A stretch of DNA of 64,000 nucleotides. Origin: Nitzschia sp. pyKryTriq1. Taxonomy: Eukaryota > Bacillariophyta > Bacillariophyceae > Bacillariales > Bacillariaceae. The DNA is taken from assembly GCA_956465555.1 (NCBI GenBank), contig OY101116.1, positions 1,860,001-1,924,000 of the forward strand, given 5' to 3'. The position numbers were made by a program, and so were the translations under genes. Of the stretch, positions 42,311 to 51,907 are shown piece after piece. Positions within the stretch are counted from its first letter, which is position 1, and each line of letters starts with the position of its first letter. The notes beneath the pieces are model-generated. The model saw only the letters and a list, made by a program, of their open reading frames with translations. It was not told the DNA's origin and did no database searches.

Positions 42311-43538
42311 CTAGGCCGCCACCTTTTCTTCTTGCTCGGCCTTGGCACGAGCCTCGGGACCTGGCTTCCCGACAACAAAGTTCATCCAGTTGCTCCACTT
42401 TTTTCGCGTGTCATCAATCTCCAAATTATGCTTGATCGAAGTATCGTAGACTTGTTTTCGATCTCTCTCGAGAATTTCCGCCACGGCTTGGTCACCGCCC
42501 AACCATTCGCCTCGCAAGAATCCCGTCGCCTCATCAAGCTTTCCGTCAGGTCGGTCAAGTGGTTTCAAGTTTTCGTCAAGCCGATAAGCCAACGGTACAG
42601 CTCTGGGAATACAGAGGTTGATAATATCATCCGGGGAAATACCCTCTAATCGCATAATGATTGACCTCAGATTATTCTCATGTCCCACGATGAGTAGCGT
42701 TTTTCCCTCGCGAAGTGCCGGCGCAATGGTCTCGTCCCAATAAACTTTCGAACGCCGCTTTGTGTCCAGCAACGACTCGGACTTTGGAAGTAGGTGCAGC
42801 ATCTAGCGAACGAATAGAAAAAGGAGCTTTGAGTTCATCCAAGGTCAAAAGCAAAAATGAAAGCTCAAACGACGAATGGTGGGAACTTACATGCCGGTAG
42901 CGCGGATCCCGAGCTGGATGGTATTCATGGTTGTCAGACATTGGTGGGGGAGGCTCATCGTACGATCGACGCCAGCGTTTCACTTGGTCCTTGCCAAAAA
43001 TCTCCACCGTCTCCTTCTTATTCTTTCCCACGAGGTCTCCGTATGAGCGCTCATTCAAGCGCCAATGCTTGTGCACAGGAAGATATTCTTGTTCCAACTC
43101 CATAAGCACAAGATTAACTGTGCGAATACAACGTCGGAGCAATGAAGTATGAACTTCGTCGAATTTCAAGCCGCTGTTGGCTAACATTTGACCCGCCACA
43201 CGAGCCTCCAAAACACCATCGTCTGTTAGTGGAGTATCAGTCCACCCGATGAATCTGTTATCCCGATTCCAAGTACTTTGACCGTGGCGAAGAAAACAAA
43301 GATTGTAGGGTGTATCTTCGTTGATACTCGTAAAATTTCGTTGCTGTCCTCTCGTCTCTCGTTGATTTTTACTGCCAAGCAGCGTCGACGCCGATGAGGG
43401 TGCCGATTGATATCCTCGGCATGAGTCTGGCGAAATTCTATGACGTCTCATGACACAGTGAAATCGAACGCCCATTGTTCTGCCCTCGCTCAACGGCAAT
43501 CTGACTGATCTGCTTGCAATAGGAGTAATTGGCAACAT
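42311..43538 (-). CDS. PGAM: Phosphoglycerate mutase (2,3-BPG dependent), mitochondrial-looking
   Basis: Two minus-strand exons, 43538-42891 and 42802-42311, phase 0 with an 88-nt GTAAGT...CTAG intron, give 379 aa. The first 75 residues are rich in Arg and Ser and nearly free of acids (MLPITPIASRSVRLPL...), a mitochondrial-type presequence. The histidine-phosphatase fold follows: CFLRHGQSTWN with the phosphorylated His, WTDTPLTDDG, LNERSYGDL, and IVGHENNLR with the second His. The insertion region and C-terminal tail fit dPGM rather than other histidine phosphatases. The enzyme interconverts 3- and 2-phosphoglycerate. Diatoms run the lower half of glycolysis in mitochondria, which agrees with the presequence. 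Later in-frame ATGs (for example before GVRFHC) could also start the protein. Confidence 0.88.
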
Positions 43539-43540
43539 GA

Positions 43541-43825
43541 TCAGTACTTCTTTATTATGACAAAAACAATATGATTGATGTGTTGACGATGATCGATGAT
43601 GTGACTATTGACAAGATGCTCTGCCTTCTCGCTCTTTCGTTTGCTGGTTGTCAATGTTTGAGACAAAACGATGTCAACAACTTCTTTGCCACCTGCTTTG
43701 GATGGAAGAATTTTTCCACCTTTGGGTGGATGGTCGGTGGGCGAGGTTCTCACAAGCGTTGGGCCGGCGTCCTCGATAAATCTCGACAAAAAAGCTGCAA
43801 TGCTTCGGCACCGACCGCCGGCCAT
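43541..43825 (-). CDS. Small hypothetical ORF just upstream of PGAM
   Basis: 94 aa on the same strand as PGAM; its stop codon ends 2 nt before the PGAM ATG, in a different frame. The N-terminal half looks like an organelle-targeted or small ordered protein (GGRCRSIAAFLSRFIEDAGPTL, then TDHPPKGGKILPSKAGG); the C-terminal half is less convincing and overlaps AATAAAG, a possible poly(A) signal. The ATG directly follows CTTCACAG, which could instead be a splice acceptor with coding sequence further upstream (open minus frame around 43864-44022). I recognise no family. It may be a small gene, an upstream ORF or an exon. Confidence 0.3.
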   Translation of the reverse strand: MAGGRCRSIAAFLSRFIEDAGPTLVRTSPTDHPPKGGKILPSKAGGKEVVDIVLSQTLTTSKRKSEKAEHLVNSHIIDHRQHINHIVFVIIKKY

Positions 43826-44374
43826 CTGTGAAGATGCCAATCCATCCGCGATACCCGCATTTGATTGGCAAGTTCGAACTCAGCGAAGAGGAAAGAAGGT
43901 TCATCATCGTTCTTTCTGACCGAGTGAGGCCACCACGTCAGAAAACTTTCTCGGTTTTCCTGTGGAAAAAAATCGCTGACATCTCGCTGACGTAGACGGC
44001 TTCTCATGAGCTTCGTAATCATGTGCCCATGTCAAAATAGAGATATGCCCCCATCTCGACTCAATTTGGTACTTCTATAGGCCTAAAAATATGGTACGGA
44101 GCGAGGATCCGCCTCCCCTTGGATCTCCACAACGACGAACGACGACCGAAAACAAAAAGGACATCCGACATCCGACATCTTCATCACATTCCCATTACCA
44201 ATCATTCATTCCATCCGCCCACCATCATCAGCACCACTCACCCGCAATATCCGGCTTAGACGCACGTAACAATTTGTCCAGATTATTTGGTGACAAAGCA
44301 AATCCGCCGGTGGAATCAATCATCCTCGAAGTAGTCAGCGTGGTGGAAAATCATCTCTTCCCGTCCAAGTCAAA
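43826..44374. other. Divergent intergenic between PGAM/small ORF and thioredoxin
   Basis: Contains a 95-codon plus-strand frame (44091-44378) that ends in an ATGA overlap with the thioredoxin start. It is most simply an upstream ORF in the leader. Nothing else is supported. Confidence 0.45.
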
Positions 44375-44707
44375 ATGACTTTTACCGAGCTTGCGACACC
44401 AGAAGAATTGACGGAATTTCTCAATTCAAACAGTGATGCATCTTTGATTACATTCAGTGCGACATGGTGCGGTCCATGCAAGGCAAGCAAGCCGAAACTA
44501 AAAGAACTTGCTGAAAAGTCCCCAATACCCATTGCCTACGTTCATGAAGAAGACTTGGAAGATTTTCTGGACGTCGTTGTCCAAATCAAGGCCTTCCCTA
44601 CATATATTGTATTTCAGAATGGTACAGAAAAAGCGCGAGTGGAAGGTGTCGACTTCGAAGCGCTCGAGAAAATGATTCAAGACAACGCCCCTTCACAGTC
44701 GTCGTGA
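44375..44707 (+). CDS. TRX: Thioredoxin, cytosolic type
   Basis: 110 aa, single exon from ATG 44375. The redox motif is intact: SATWCGPCKASKPKL, with the usual Trp before the CGPC. The cis-proline loop is FPTYIVF and the C-terminal Gly-Val-Asp segment precedes the last helix. The length is that of a free thioredoxin h-type domain and no presequence is present, so it probably acts in the cytosol as a dithiol reductant. An upstream ORF ends in the same ATGA tetranucleotide as its start codon. It is divergent from PGAM. Confidence 0.92.
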   Translation: MTFTELATPEELTEFLNSNSDASLITFSATWCGPCKASKPKLKELAEKSPIPIAYVHEEDLEDFLDVVVQIKAFPTYIVFQNGTEKARVEGVDFEALEKMIQDNAPSQSS

Positions 44708-45564
44708 GGTTAAGAGTTTTTGGCTTGTTGGCAGATGGGCTCAAGACAACCCAGAACCCACCATTGAAATCATCATCTCTGAGAGCACGCGGGTCAGTTT
44801 TCATTATAATGCCCTGGTATTCACGGAAAATCATATCATATCGTATGAATAGAAGCTTGTGCTGCTGCTTTTCGATTATAATTTATTGCAACAAGGATGA
44901 GGCCGAAAACGAATGAATCGCTCAATAAGTCTGCTCCGTTCTTCGAAAAATATTTTTTTATGGTTTATTTCCCTCGATTGTCCCGACTCGTACTCCTATG
45001 AAATAATTTAATATCCCGAGATGACCATCGAACGAAGAGGTCCTCTCGTTTACCCTGTCCTCGAACACTCTATACTCAGCTATCAAGACCAAGAAGAGGG
45101 CTACAATCGAACTTGCGGATAGCCGATCAGAGGTCGCTAGTAATATCTGTATGGTCTCTAGTACTAGAGCTACTCCCAGAGTCACTTCCCAAAAGCCTAC
45201 TCTCTAGTCTGCTCTCTTTAAAAGTCCAGCCTTTCTCTCTACTAGAGAGTAGAGAGTCGAGATCTGAGCTCATACAGTACAGCATCATATTGTATGACAG
45301 AGGGGACATGGGACACGCGTCCTTTCATATTACCCCTATGTGGAAATACCCCTCCCAGTCTTTTCTTGCAAAGTTGGTCATCGTCACCTGTTAGCTTGGG
45401 GGTCTCCAACTTTTTGCGCGGCACTCGCCCACGTACAACGGCCGCCCACTGTACAGTACTGCTGTAGGTACATACCGTCTACAGAAAGATGAAGAAGGCG
45501 GAAACAGTTTGACGCGAGACGATCGACGATCTAAACATAATTCTCTCGTCACTGTTGTCAACCA
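44708..45564. other. Intergenic with CTAG-type repeats
   Basis: About 857 nt. A CTAGTAG/CTCTAG-rich region spans about 45130-45260 and GTAC words occur at 45432-45479, 85-130 nt before the next start codon. No gene is seen. Confidence 0.5.
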
Positions 45565-46404
45565 ATGGTTGCAATGGGTCTTTCGAACTGTAATGTATCG
45601 CCTGAAATTCCTGAACAGGATCGAGTCTCCTACTTTCAGAAGAACGGCTGCCTTTTGATCCGTGGAATTATTGATGAATCATCTTTGATCCAGCGTCTCG
45701 CCGATGAAATCGACCATCACGTAGCGAATGATTTGTCGCCTCGAGCGGATATCATGAAGAAAGATTCGGAAGAGGGGCAATACATTATGGATTTTTGCAA
45801 TTACCATGAGCGCCCTGTGTATCGCGAGGTGGCCAAGATTGTCGCACCCATCGTGGCAGATTTGATGGAGTCGGATACCGTGCGAGTCTACCAGGATCAA
45901 ATCATCGTCAAGGAAGCCGGCACGCATGGCTGGAACACATTTTGGCATACCGACCAGTCCTACTATGATATCGAGGGGTCGAAAACATGCAGCATTTGGA
46001 TTCCCGTCGATTATGTTCCCAGAGAATCCTCCTTGGAGTTTCTGGCTGGATCACACAAGGATGGGCCGTTCAAACCCAAGTCCGTTTCTTCAGGCGGTGC
46101 CACAGACTTTGATAAAGCAGACCAAGAATTCAAGCCTATTCCTCCAATCAATGAGAATAGGGACAATTTTGATATCCGCGGTTGGGATGCAAATCCAGGT
46201 GATGCACTTTTGCACAACCTCAAGTGTTTGCACGCGTCCCCAGTAGGAAGTGCTGACGGCCGACGGGTCCTCTCTATTCGATTTATCGGGGACGATGTGA
46301 AAGTAGTCAAGAGGCAAACCAGAGTACCAACGAGCTTGGCCAATAATGCGAACGAGGGTAAAGAATTTCCGCTGGTTTTTACAAGAAGGGGATCCTCCTC
46401 ATAA
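45565..46404 (+). CDS. Phytanoyl-CoA dioxygenase (PhyH) family protein
   Basis: 279 aa, single exon, ATG 45565 with a second ATG three codons later. Fe(II)/2-oxoglutarate dioxygenase of the PhyH family: the N-terminal VSYFQKNGCLLIRGIID segment, the facial triad start FWHTDQSYY (His and Asp), the IWIPVDYVPRESSLEFLAGSH strand-loop, and the distal ligands LLHNLKCLHASPVG (His) and RRVLSIRF (Arg for 2-oxoglutarate). All metal ligands are present, so it should be active. No targeting signal is obvious. The substrate cannot be told from sequence; family members hydroxylate lipids, small metabolites and halogenated compounds. Confidence 0.87.
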   Translation: MVAMGLSNCNVSPEIPEQDRVSYFQKNGCLLIRGIIDESSLIQRLADEIDHHVANDLSPRADIMKKDSEEGQYIMDFCNYHERPVYREVAKIVAPIVADLMESDTVRVYQDQIIVKEAGTHGWNTFWHTDQSYYDIEGSKTCSIWIPVDYVPRESSLEFLAGSHKDGPFKPKSVSSGGATDFDKADQEFKPIPPINENRDNFDIRGWDANPGDALLHNLKCLHASPVGSADGRRVLSIRFIGDDVKVVKRQTRVPTSLANNANEGKEFPLVFTRRGSSS

Positions 46405-46918
46405 AACGTGAGGACGAAGGACTGGCTCGCTCAGCACTCAGCCTATGGCTTCTATCTTGCTAGAGAGCAGGGAGAACTACTAGAGAGTAGATCCAATCTT
46501 ATAGTGATGAGTATATGGTCTCTACTCTAGAGAGAGAGGAGAGACCTTCAAATATCTAACTAATGTTCTTCATATGTAGTTCCGACCTGTCGTGGTGCGA
46601 GCATCGAGGCATGATGCGCGATACCGTACCAGGTACTGTGTACGCATAATACGCATGCACATGCATCACGGGATTGTGAGTCACGGTTGGGTTCACGTAC
46701 GACGTAAAGACGTGGCCCTCAAACCAACCATCTCGATCCAGATCCGTTTTCGATTTCGAGGCCCCAAAAGAAATAAACGACGGAAGGATTTCATCACCGA
46801 CCTCATCATTTCATTCACTTCACTTTGTTGGACCACCACAAAGTGAATCAGATCATCGATTGATTTGATCACTTCTACAACGATTGCCAGCCAAACTGTT
46901 GGTGGCACCGTACACGAA
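46405..46918. other. Intergenic
   Basis: Contains a CTAG/AGAG-rich patch (about 46457-46540) after the dioxygenase and a GTAC group at 46621-46647, about 270-300 nt before the KRI1 start. No gene is seen. Confidence 0.5.
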
Positions 46919-49204
46919 ATGAATCCAAAGATGAAACCAGCTTCGAAGAAGAATCTCTTTGACGACGAGGGAGAATCTTCCACCGACTCCTCCTCCTCGT
47001 CCTCGGCTTCCTCGTCGTCTGTAGCGGATACCGGAAAGAATGTCGACAAGATGAAGACGAAAAAGGAGTCGTCGTCCAGCAGCTCCTCCTCATCAGACGA
47101 GGAGGAGGAAGAAACAAAACTCACTGTCAACAAGAAGTTCGCTAAAGAATACCAAAATCGGAAGGAGGCTGAAGAGTTACGGCAGATCGCCCAACAACGT
47201 CGTGACGCTGGACTCGGTTCTGATGACGACGGTGACGACGACGATGATAGCTCTGACGAAGACGAGGATGAAGAAGGAAAGCTTCTCACAGACTCGCTTA
47301 ACTTACAGTTCCTGAAGACTATCCAAGCCCTGAAGAAGAAGGACTCTGCTATCTACGACCCGAACTCTCGATTCTTCGACGAGAATGATCGTGACGAAGA
47401 TAGCGACGAAGAGGAAGGCGCCGAGAAGAAGCGGAAACCTCGAAAATTCAAGGATGTGTTGAGAGATCAGATTTTGGAAGATATGGAGGCTGAAGACCAG
47501 GATAATGGGAAAACAGATACAGCGAAGGCTGACGTGTCCAATTCCAAGCTTGCTTACGATGAGGAGCAAGAGAAATTACGGAAAGCATTCTTGAAGGATT
47601 CGAATGACGACGAGGAAGAAGATGACTGGATGATTATGAAGCAAAAGAGTGCTACCTCCAAGGATGATCCTAAAACAACGAAAATCCAAGAAGAATTCAA
47701 AGCGCTGGAACAATTGTCTGGCAAAAAGAAGGATAGCGATACCTTCGCGGACCCACGTGGCGAAGTAGACGACGGTGAACAATATCTTATCGACTTTATG
47801 AAGAACAAGAAATGGATTGACAAGGACGCAACTGAACAGGATAACCTCGACGAAGAGTCGTCTGTCGAGGATCTTGATCGTGTTGACGATTTTGAAGCGA
47901 AGTATAACTTTCGATTTGAGCAGGCAGAGGCTGCAACCGCAGCGTCTGGTGCTTCTTTGTCCATTCAAACCTACGCTCGTGGCCAGACGATGAATACTGT
48001 GCGAAGGCAAGATGCAGTAAGGAAAGACAAGCGTCTAGCAAGGAAGGAACGTAAAGAAGCCGAGCGAAAAGCGAAAGAAGAGCAGCTGAAGCGCTTGAAA
48101 AATGCGAAGCGTCAGGAAGTTCAGCAGAAAATGTCTCAAGTTAAGGCTGTCCTTGGATCAATGGATGAAGCGGAGGTTGATGAAGCTGCAATTATGAAGA
48201 TGCTAGAAGGTGACTATGATCCCGAGCAGTTTGAAAAGGCAATGCAAACCGCCTATGGGGATGAATACTATGAAAAGGAAGATGCCGAGTGGAAAAGTGA
48301 CCTTGATGTTCGAAAGTCGCTGAAGGCCGACGAGGAGGGAGAGGGTGTTGTTGGGCAAGACGATCCCGATGGAGGCTTGTACGACAACTACGACGGAGAC
48401 AATGACGACGAGGAGAATGCGAGCAACTGGGAGGATGAAGAGGACAACGAGGAGTATGTTGGTGGCGACGATCCAGAAGAGTCTCAGCTTGAGAAGAAAA
48501 TCAAAACCAAGTTACAAGATGAGCTCTACAAGCTCGACTACGAGGATATTGTCGCTGGAATGCCAACGCGTTTCAAGTATCGTCAAGTAGAACCAAACGA
48601 TTATGGTGTGACAACGCAAGAGATCCTTCTAGCCCGCGACAATACGTTGAAGCAATTTGTTTCGTTGAAGAAGATGGCGCCCTACAACGAGACTGGCGAG
48701 TACCATGTCGGCAGCAAGAAGCGTCGAAGATTCCGTGAAATGCTGAAGCACGACCTAGAAGAAGAAATGGGTGCAGAGGAAGCGAATGACAATGAGATGA
48801 AAGAACATAACGACCCACCCGAAGAGGATGGACAAGGGAAGAAGAAACGAAGGAGACTCAAGAAAGGAAAGAAGAAAAGCAAGGAGGATGCTGCAGATGA
48901 TGTCAATGAAGAGGAATGCGCCTTGGAACCTTCAGCGAAAGCTGATAGAATTGTTTTAGAGACGGAGAAATCGAAAAAACGTAGAAAGAAGAATAAGGAC
49001 GGAAAGGTCGCCGATACTTCTGACGACGGTATCCTACCCGTGAATGAGAACTCTGATCCTACCAACAAACAGAAGATGTCGGAGGAAGCCGTCCATGACA
49101 AAGGCGGAAGTAATCCAGAGAATACGAAGCGAAGAAAGAAGAAAAGCAAAAAGAAGGCTGTCGCTTCTCTCCCAAAATCTCGCCTTGCATCCTATGGTTT
49201 GTAG
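46919..49204 (+). CDS. KRI1: KRI1, ribosome biogenesis factor
   Basis: 761 aa, single exon, first ATG 46919. The layout is that of Kri1: an N-terminal acidic/Ser region, a KKFAKEYQNRKEAEELRQ helix, a charged middle, a coiled basic stretch (RRQDAVRKDKRLARKERKEAERKAKEEQ), and the conserved C-terminal block with YKLDYEDIVAGMPTRFKYR, VEPNDYGVTTQEILLA and FVSLKKMAPYNE. The last 150 residues are Lys-rich low complexity, a nucleolar-type tail. Kri1 works with Krr1 in early 40S/pre-rRNA assembly in the nucleolus. Length and domain order are normal, and antisense Ser-rich frames are artefacts. Confidence 0.93.
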   Translation: MNPKMKPASKKNLFDDEGESSTDSSSSSSASSSSVADTGKNVDKMKTKKESSSSSSSSSDEEEEETKLTVNKKFAKEYQNRKEAEELRQIAQQRRDAGLGSDDDGDDDDDSSDEDEDEEGKLLTDSLNLQFLKTIQALKKKDSAIYDPNSRFFDENDRDEDSDEEEGAEKKRKPRKFKDVLRDQILEDMEAEDQDNGKTDTAKADVSNSKLAYDEEQEKLRKAFLKDSNDDEEEDDWMIMKQKSATSKDDPKTTKIQEEFKALEQLSGKKKDSDTFADPRGEVDDGEQYLIDFMKNKKWIDKDATEQDNLDEESSVEDLDRVDDFEAKYNFRFEQAEAATAASGASLSIQTYARGQTMNTVRRQDAVRKDKRLARKERKEAERKAKEEQLKRLKNAKRQEVQQKMSQVKAVLGSMDEAEVDEAAIMKMLEGDYDPEQFEKAMQTAYGDEYYEKEDAEWKSDLDVRKSLKADEEGEGVVGQDDPDGGLYDNYDGDNDDEENASNWEDEEDNEEYVGGDDPEESQLEKKIKTKLQDELYKLDYEDIVAGMPTRFKYRQVEPNDYGVTTQEILLARDNTLKQFVSLKKMAPYNETGEYHVGSKKRRRFREMLKHDLEEEMGAEEANDNEMKEHNDPPEEDGQGKKKRRRLKKGKKKSKEDAADDVNEEECALEPSAKADRIVLETEKSKKRRKKNKDGKVADTSDDGILPVNENSDPTNKQKMSEEAVHDKGGSNPENTKRRKKKSKKKAVASLPKSRLASYGL

Positions 49205-50154
49205 TAACACCTCTATCGATAGTTCAACCGATGACTTGGAAATCAATAATTCAGCAACACGGTTGTACATAGTACGACTTTCTGCTAATTTGTTCTTCTT
49301 TGAGCGAGGAGACTGACGACTGACTCCTCCTCCTCCCCTCCTGAATTCGTGTTAAAGATGAAACAAAAGAAGTGCTACTATTTACGACTCTCTACTCTCT
49401 AGTCTCTGTACTCTCTCTAGTCTCTAGTAGAGTCTCTAGTCTCTAGAGTCTCTAGTAGAGTCTCTCTCTAGAGTCTCTAGTCTCTAGTCTCTCTAGTCTC
49501 TCTAGCTCTCTAGTAGTCTCGCTAGTAGTCTCTCTAGTAGTCTCTCTAGTCTCTAGTCTCTAAAGTCTCTAGAGTCTCTACTCTCTACTAGTAGTCTCTA
49601 GCTAGTCTCTACCCTCTAGACCTTGCTCTAGAGTATAGAGTCTCTACCCTCTCTAGTCTCTACTCTCGTAGACACCGACTCCTCAACTAACCCGTTAAAA
49701 ACGATGATTCATGTACTCGTATGGACTCGTACGACCCCGTCTTATTTTATGTTCAGGGTTAAATAAGAGTCGTTGTTGCAATGGGATGAGATGTTCGGGT
49801 ACATACAGGTATCGACGGACTTTTGTATCTCTAGCTAGTAGACTACCAATAGATTTATTCTATGTAAAATCTGCCTCCCTCTCTCGCGATGTCATTATGT
49901 AAAATGGGCCAAGCTCTGAAATGATCATAAACAGATCTGAAGGTTATAACCTGCTTGCACAGCACACTCTACCTAAACATACTTAGACCATGATTTGTAT
50001 CTAAAGTCAGTCGTCGTTTATTGGTTGGTGATACCAATATAGCAGTGATCCATTGCGGATACAAACTGGTGAAGTTTGAACAAGGCGCCCGTGGGGTGCA
50101 TGGAAGTGGCAAAAGGGACCCGGAGGATTCACACACGTACAGTCTCGTTAGCGG
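49205..50154. other. Intergenic with simple-sequence array
   Basis: KRI1 3' flank. Contains the CTCTAG-type array (49387-49677) and then about 475 nt of unique sequence with no credible gene, up to the copia element. Confidence 0.55.
49387..49677. repeat. CTCTAG/AGTCTCT simple-sequence array
   Basis: About 290 nt made almost entirely of imperfect CTCTAGT, AGTCTCT and CTAGTAG words. It is the longest example of a CTAG-rich motif seen in shorter form at about 3448, 9206, 26250, 33735, 38428, 45130 and 46457. Confidence 0.85.
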
Positions 50155-50460
50155 TGTAAGAATAATCAGGTAATGGGCTCTGAGGATTCGAGTCACTCTC
50201 ACGACTCCGAGTGGGATTAACCGGAGTATTCCGAATACGAATGGTGCACGTTTGGAGAACTCTTCGGAGGCTTTCGAAGAACCCCTTCGTTATGAAAAGA
50301 GGCTCGAAGAATATCGGAGGAGATCCATGGGAGAATGAAAAGAATCCATTCCCCTCAGAATACCCATAACGAAAAGCTCACAATTTTAATAATTCCATTT
50401 TAGGAAACGTTAAAACACTATTCGCCCAAATACTAGGCTCATTACCTCAGTATTTTAACA
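50155..50460 (+). repeat. 5' LTR
   Basis: 306 nt, TG...CA ends, apparently identical to 51301-51606. Confidence 0.85.
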
Positions 50461-51300
50461 CGCTTCCTCTGCGCTAAGAACTGATCAACAGTAACTATAA
50501 ACATGGTTGGAGTGTCTACACGACGCAACTGCCCTATGCACGAGGTAGTCGACAAGAATGATTGAAAGTGTAAATTATGAGCTAGAAATGAATGGTTATT
50601 TTGGAACTACTTGTTTCAAAATCAATTGTTGAGAAAAGATATTGCGCTGACTTCCGGACTGTACCCGAAACGTTTGGGGTTACCGTCGCGGTCGACGAGG
50701 TTGAGCTCTTGCAGTATGTGATGAGCTATTTTCGGTGCCTGTTTGGCAGTTGCAGTCTAGTGCATAGACTTGTAGTTTCTGTTGAGTCTTAGCAACGGAC
50801 GGGGGCCAGTCGTACGTCGCGCGTCTCACACGCACCCGAGTCATTACGGGCCGACCACGTCATCGACTGGTCGTGGCTAGGGCGTCTGCGCATGCACGGC
50901 GCGCACTAGCGTGGAGATCCACGATCGCGCGGAGTTCCGAGCAGCGATGGAGAAGGAGTGGAAGGATCAGATCGAGAACGGAAACTTTTCCATTATCCAC
51001 AAATCCAAAGCTCCAAGGGACGCCACTATTCTGCCCGCAGTATGGCAAATGAAAAGAAAACGCGATATCAAGTCTCGAGCCGTCAAGAAATACAAGGCGC
51101 GGTTGAACATTGATGGGTCACGAATGAAACACGGGATTCACTATGGAAAGGATCCACAGATCACAATCCACAAAATTGCGACTGAAGATCAGCCTGCCGA
51201 CATTCTGACGAAACCATTGAATGAAGAGCTCCTAGTTCGACATCGAAAGGAGATCATGGGATGGTAGCCTGAGCCGACTCGAGCAACCCGAAAGAGGGAG

Positions 51301-51606
51301 TGTAAGAATAATCAGGTAATGGGCTCTGAGGATTCGAGTCACTCTCACGACTCCGAGTGGGATTAACCGGAGTATTCCGAATACGAATGGTGCACGTTTG
51401 GAGAACTCTTCGGAGGCTTTCGAAGAACCCCTTCGTTATGAAAAGAGGCTCGAAGAATATCGGAGGAGATCCATGGGAGAATGAAAAGAATCCATTCCCC
51501 TCAGAATACCCATAACGAAAAGCTCACAATTTTAATAATTCCATTTTAGGAAACGTTAAAACACTATTCGCCCAAATACTAGGCTCATTACCTCAGTATT
51601 TTAACA
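51301..51606 (+). repeat. 3' LTR
   Basis: 306 nt, followed by TAGCGG, which also precedes the 5' LTR. Confidence 0.85.
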
Positions 51607-51907
51607 TAGCGGTGCACGTACATGCAGAGTATTTTAGACAGCTGTACGAGGTACCAGGTACCGCCGCCGGTAGCTGAGAGCGGCAATCTCGGTCCGTCAG
51701 CTCACCTCGTAACTCCGCTCTTTTGCTTCTCTTCACTCTTCACTCTCATTCGCCCTTTTCCTCGTTCCCACTGACACCAGACACCAACAGCATCAAGCAC
51801 CGCAAAGAGCACAAACGATCGCTTATCCAACAAGTTCAATTGTGTCGACTTGAGAGTGTCCGGCAATAATTTTCTCGCCATTTTCCTTGGAGAATTATAT
51901 ATCAACG
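51607..51907. other. Intergenic, permease 5' flank
   Basis: A GTAC group (51644-51662) and a pyrimidine-rich leader lie between the copia element and the permease gene. No gene is seen. Confidence 0.5.

Larger units (their letters stand above)
50155..51606 (+). mobile_element. Short Ty1/copia LTR retrotransposon (fossil, non-autonomous)
   Basis: Two 306-nt direct repeats, 50155-50460 and 51301-51606, start TGTAAG and end TTAACA and look identical by eye. Both sides are flanked by TAGCGG, a target-site duplication. The interior of about 840 nt is far shorter than a full copia element and contains only short pol-like remnants (reverse-transcriptase and RNase H character), so the element is broken and would depend on proteins from elsewhere. 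Matching LTRs suggest a recent insertion. Orientation is inferred from the pol remnants. Confidence 0.82.

Noticed and set aside
46693-47289. 198-codon minus-strand Ser-rich frame
   Set aside because: Antisense shadow of the acidic KRI1 N-terminus.
49711-49902. 63-codon plus-strand frame between the CTAG array and the copia element
   Set aside because: No protein-like features and partly GTAC/CTAG words.
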